Shown: in pieces, positions 62,345-64,000 of the stretch
Layout: each line of letters opens with the position of its first letter
How positions within the stretch are numbered: position 1 is the first letter of the stretch
NCBI RefSeq assembly: GCF_050436995.1
Contig: NC_134745.1
Coordinates: 3,658,001-3,722,000, forward strand
Direction of reading: 5' to 3'
DNA: 64,000 bases
Source: Anticarsia gemmatalis
Taxonomy: Eukaryota > Arthropoda > Insecta > Lepidoptera > Erebidae
The notes under the pieces: model-generated
What the model was told of the DNA's origin: nothing
What the model saw: only the letters and a program-made list of their open reading frames with translations
Database searches by the model: none
Program-made: the position numbers and the translations under genes

Positions 62345-62844
62345 TATATGGCGTGCGTTGGCGCAGCTACTATACACTCGACACCAAACATTTATACACA
62401 GACTAATGAGATATTTAACCAGCTATGTGCAATCTCCGGTTATTATGTACATGCTGTACAATCACTGGACATGAAAAGGTTTGTTTGTTGGTTCTGCTGT
62501 GATTGGTTGTCAAAGTTTCGTTGTAAATTTGTAATTTAGGTGTCAGAGGTACTAGATTCTTTGTGTCTTTTTAAATAACGTCGTCATATTCAGAATAAAA
62601 GAAAAAAACCAAAACGATAAATCACCTTTTTCGCCTTGTTTCTAAATGCTTGTTTGAGATAATATTTTGTTAACTACTCATGTTGTTACGTTTTTTTAAA
62701 TATTTTAACACAATAGCCCTTTTGAAGACTCTAGAATAACACATGTATACCTTCAACTTATATATCCGTATACAAAATACAGGCACCTGTAGAACAATGA
62801 ATATAAGTTTTCACTTTTCATAAAACAAAGCGTGTTGTTTGCGA

Positions 62845-62950
62845 GTGTACGTCGGGGCGCCGGCTGTTCGGCTGCGCACGCGACGCTCCGCCCACACGAC
62901 GTTGTGTGCGTGACGCCGACGCCGCAGAGTCTTCACACTCGACTCCCGGA
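62845..62950. promoter_or_regulatory. GC-rich islet with CpG cluster
   Basis: Dense CpG (gtacgtcggggcgccggctg, gcgcacgcgacgctccgcc, gtgacgccgacgccgcag). Probably an upstream regulatory element or alternative first exon of the gene starting near 63654. Confidence 0.35.
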
Positions 62951-63600
62951 CTCATTCCTTCACAAACACTCGTCTATTGAAACCCTATACAATTTTTCCT
63001 GACACATTAAAAGGTTTGAGGCGGAAAATATTCATAAAAATACATGGTAGAGATATGTTTCCTGTGTAAGGAAATGCAGGGTTTCGATTGTTAGTCTTAT
63101 TTCAACAGAATTTACTCAGTACAAAGTCAATTTCAGATTCATTATCATTGCAAGAATTATCGTTCTAATGTAGAAGGCAAATTTATTCTTTGTTCACACA
63201 AAAAGCCACCTGAAAATATTAGGAGGTAATTGATTTACTAGAGAACAATAAATGTTTTTTGGCGTATGCGGTATCAAACAACTTTTTACAAGTATCGAAA
63301 AGTAATGAATCTCCCGTTAAAAGCCTAAAGTGCTGAAGCAGTCTTAAAAGTTTTGGGAAAATTTATACCTATCTAGTACAGTAAGGTTTGTTTGCGTCAA
63401 TAAAATGAAATTCTGAAGTGTATTCATATTACAATCATTAGTATTCATTAGGTATTCTTCGAAACGATTCTTACTCAAGTGGGTATTTTAACCCGCGAGC
63501 ACACGCGCTATGAGCATTTCCCTCACGGTGAATTTAAAATTCCCAACATTTATTGATTTATTTGTCTACGATTGTCATTTTCCCAATAGCTGAGTTTTAT

Positions 63601-63720
63601 ACTTCCCCCGTCCCGTGCATGACGGTTTTTTTATGTTAGTGTGCATCCATCGGTCAGTAGATGTGGTTTGTCTCGGCGAGTCTCGTCGCGCGGCATTTTG
63701 CTCATCGCGCGACTAACAGC
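63601..63720 (+). promoter_or_regulatory. Promoter and non-coding first exon of the right-edge gene
   Basis: TCAGT at 63654-63658 is an arthropod initiator; no TATA box is seen, and a DPE-like 'cgtcg' lies near +29. The transcript would run through a GC-rich leader (ctcggcgagtctcgtcgcgc) to a strong splice donor GTAAGT at 63721. No ATG opens a sizeable frame in the leader, so the exon is untranslated. It joins naturally to the acceptor at 63861-63863. Confidence 0.5.
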
Positions 63721-63863
63721 GTAAGTACTAATTTTTAGTAGCTTTTTTTTTCCTTACAGTATTATACCTTATTTAAAGTCTTTATTTTTATTTTATTGTT
63801 AAATACTGGTGAAATATGAGTTTATTAAGCAGTTTACATACAAATATCATATATTTTTTACAG

Positions 63864-64000
63864 ATGGATAGACAAAACAACAAATTTATTGAAAGTGATG
63901 GAGAGAGTGAGCACAACGATCACAACACTGATACTGAGCAGTCATCTTTCACATCCTCTTCAACAAATTATCAAAAGATTCACAAATGAACCTGGCTTTT
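63864..64000 (+). CDS. Start of an unidentified gene, second exon, cut by the window edge
   Basis: Acceptor 'atattttttacag' immediately precedes ATG at 63864. The frame reads MDRQNNKFIESDGESEHNDH and then an Asn/Thr/Ser-rich stretch to a TGA at 63987-63989. Either the protein is only 41 residues (or a uORF), or splicing occurs before the stop, for which 'gtgagc' at 63907 is a good donor. The acidic, Ser/Asn-rich start is typical of disordered N-termini of insect regulatory proteins, but I do not recognise the gene. Confidence 0.45.

Noticed and set aside
62179..62474. Open frames with Arg/Pro/Gly-rich products through the GC islet
   Set aside because: Low-complexity translation of a GC-only tract; frames exist on both strands, so compositional.
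1..64000. PAL domain, CRISPR array, bacterial operon or viral genome
   Set aside because: None of their diagnostic sequences was seen; the DNA is insect nuclear in style throughout.

Overview
The window is nuclear DNA of an insect, almost certainly a moth or butterfly (Lepidoptera). It is AT-rich, with short exons separated by long introns bounded by GT...AG. It is crowded with tRNA-derived SINEs, LINE 3' tails ending in the 'cccagcagtg' motif common in lepidopteran non-LTR elements, a mariner-type TA-flanked MITE and several fold-back MITEs. No bacterial, organellar or CRISPR features are seen.

One gene can be reconstructed completely: peptidylglycine alpha-hydroxylating monooxygenase (Phm), + strand, nine coding exons between 11908 and 24806. 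The exons join in frame to a 334-residue secretory-pathway protein carrying all six copper ligands. It catalyses the first step of C-terminal amidation of neuropeptides. The second enzyme, PAL, is not in the window, as expected for insects where PHM and PAL are separate genes.

Layout. 1-11.6 kb: intergenic, with a dispersed repeat holding a 457-bp fold-back element, a tRNA-Val(AAC) gene, a mariner-type MITE and other MITE/SINE remnants. 11.6-25.3 kb: Phm, with SINE, MITE and Helitron-like insertions in its introns and a MITE just after the stop codon. 25.3-40.9 kb: mostly non-coding, with palindromes, SINE/LINE debris, a diverged 160-bp duplication and two exon-like islands on the - strand. 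40.9-43.2 kb: an element with terminal inverted repeats that encloses a decayed LINE reverse transcriptase and three 72-bp tandem repeats. 43-58 kb: AT-rich DNA with isolated GC-rich islets, RFX-type X-boxes and MITEs. 58.4-60.9 kb: a MITE, then a promoter-like islet (E2F, CCAAT, YY1/PHO and NRF-1-like motifs), then an unidentified intronless 175-codon ORF, the longest open frame in the window. 62.2-64 kb: GC-rich islets, a likely promoter with an initiator motif, a non-coding first exon with a strong splice donor, and the start codon of a gene that runs to the right edge.

The least explained items are the 175-residue ORF with its promoter-like islet, the apparent excess of perfect CRE octamers (eight found by eye), the TIR-bounded composite element, and the exon-like islands. 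All comparisons were made by eye; no database or program was used.
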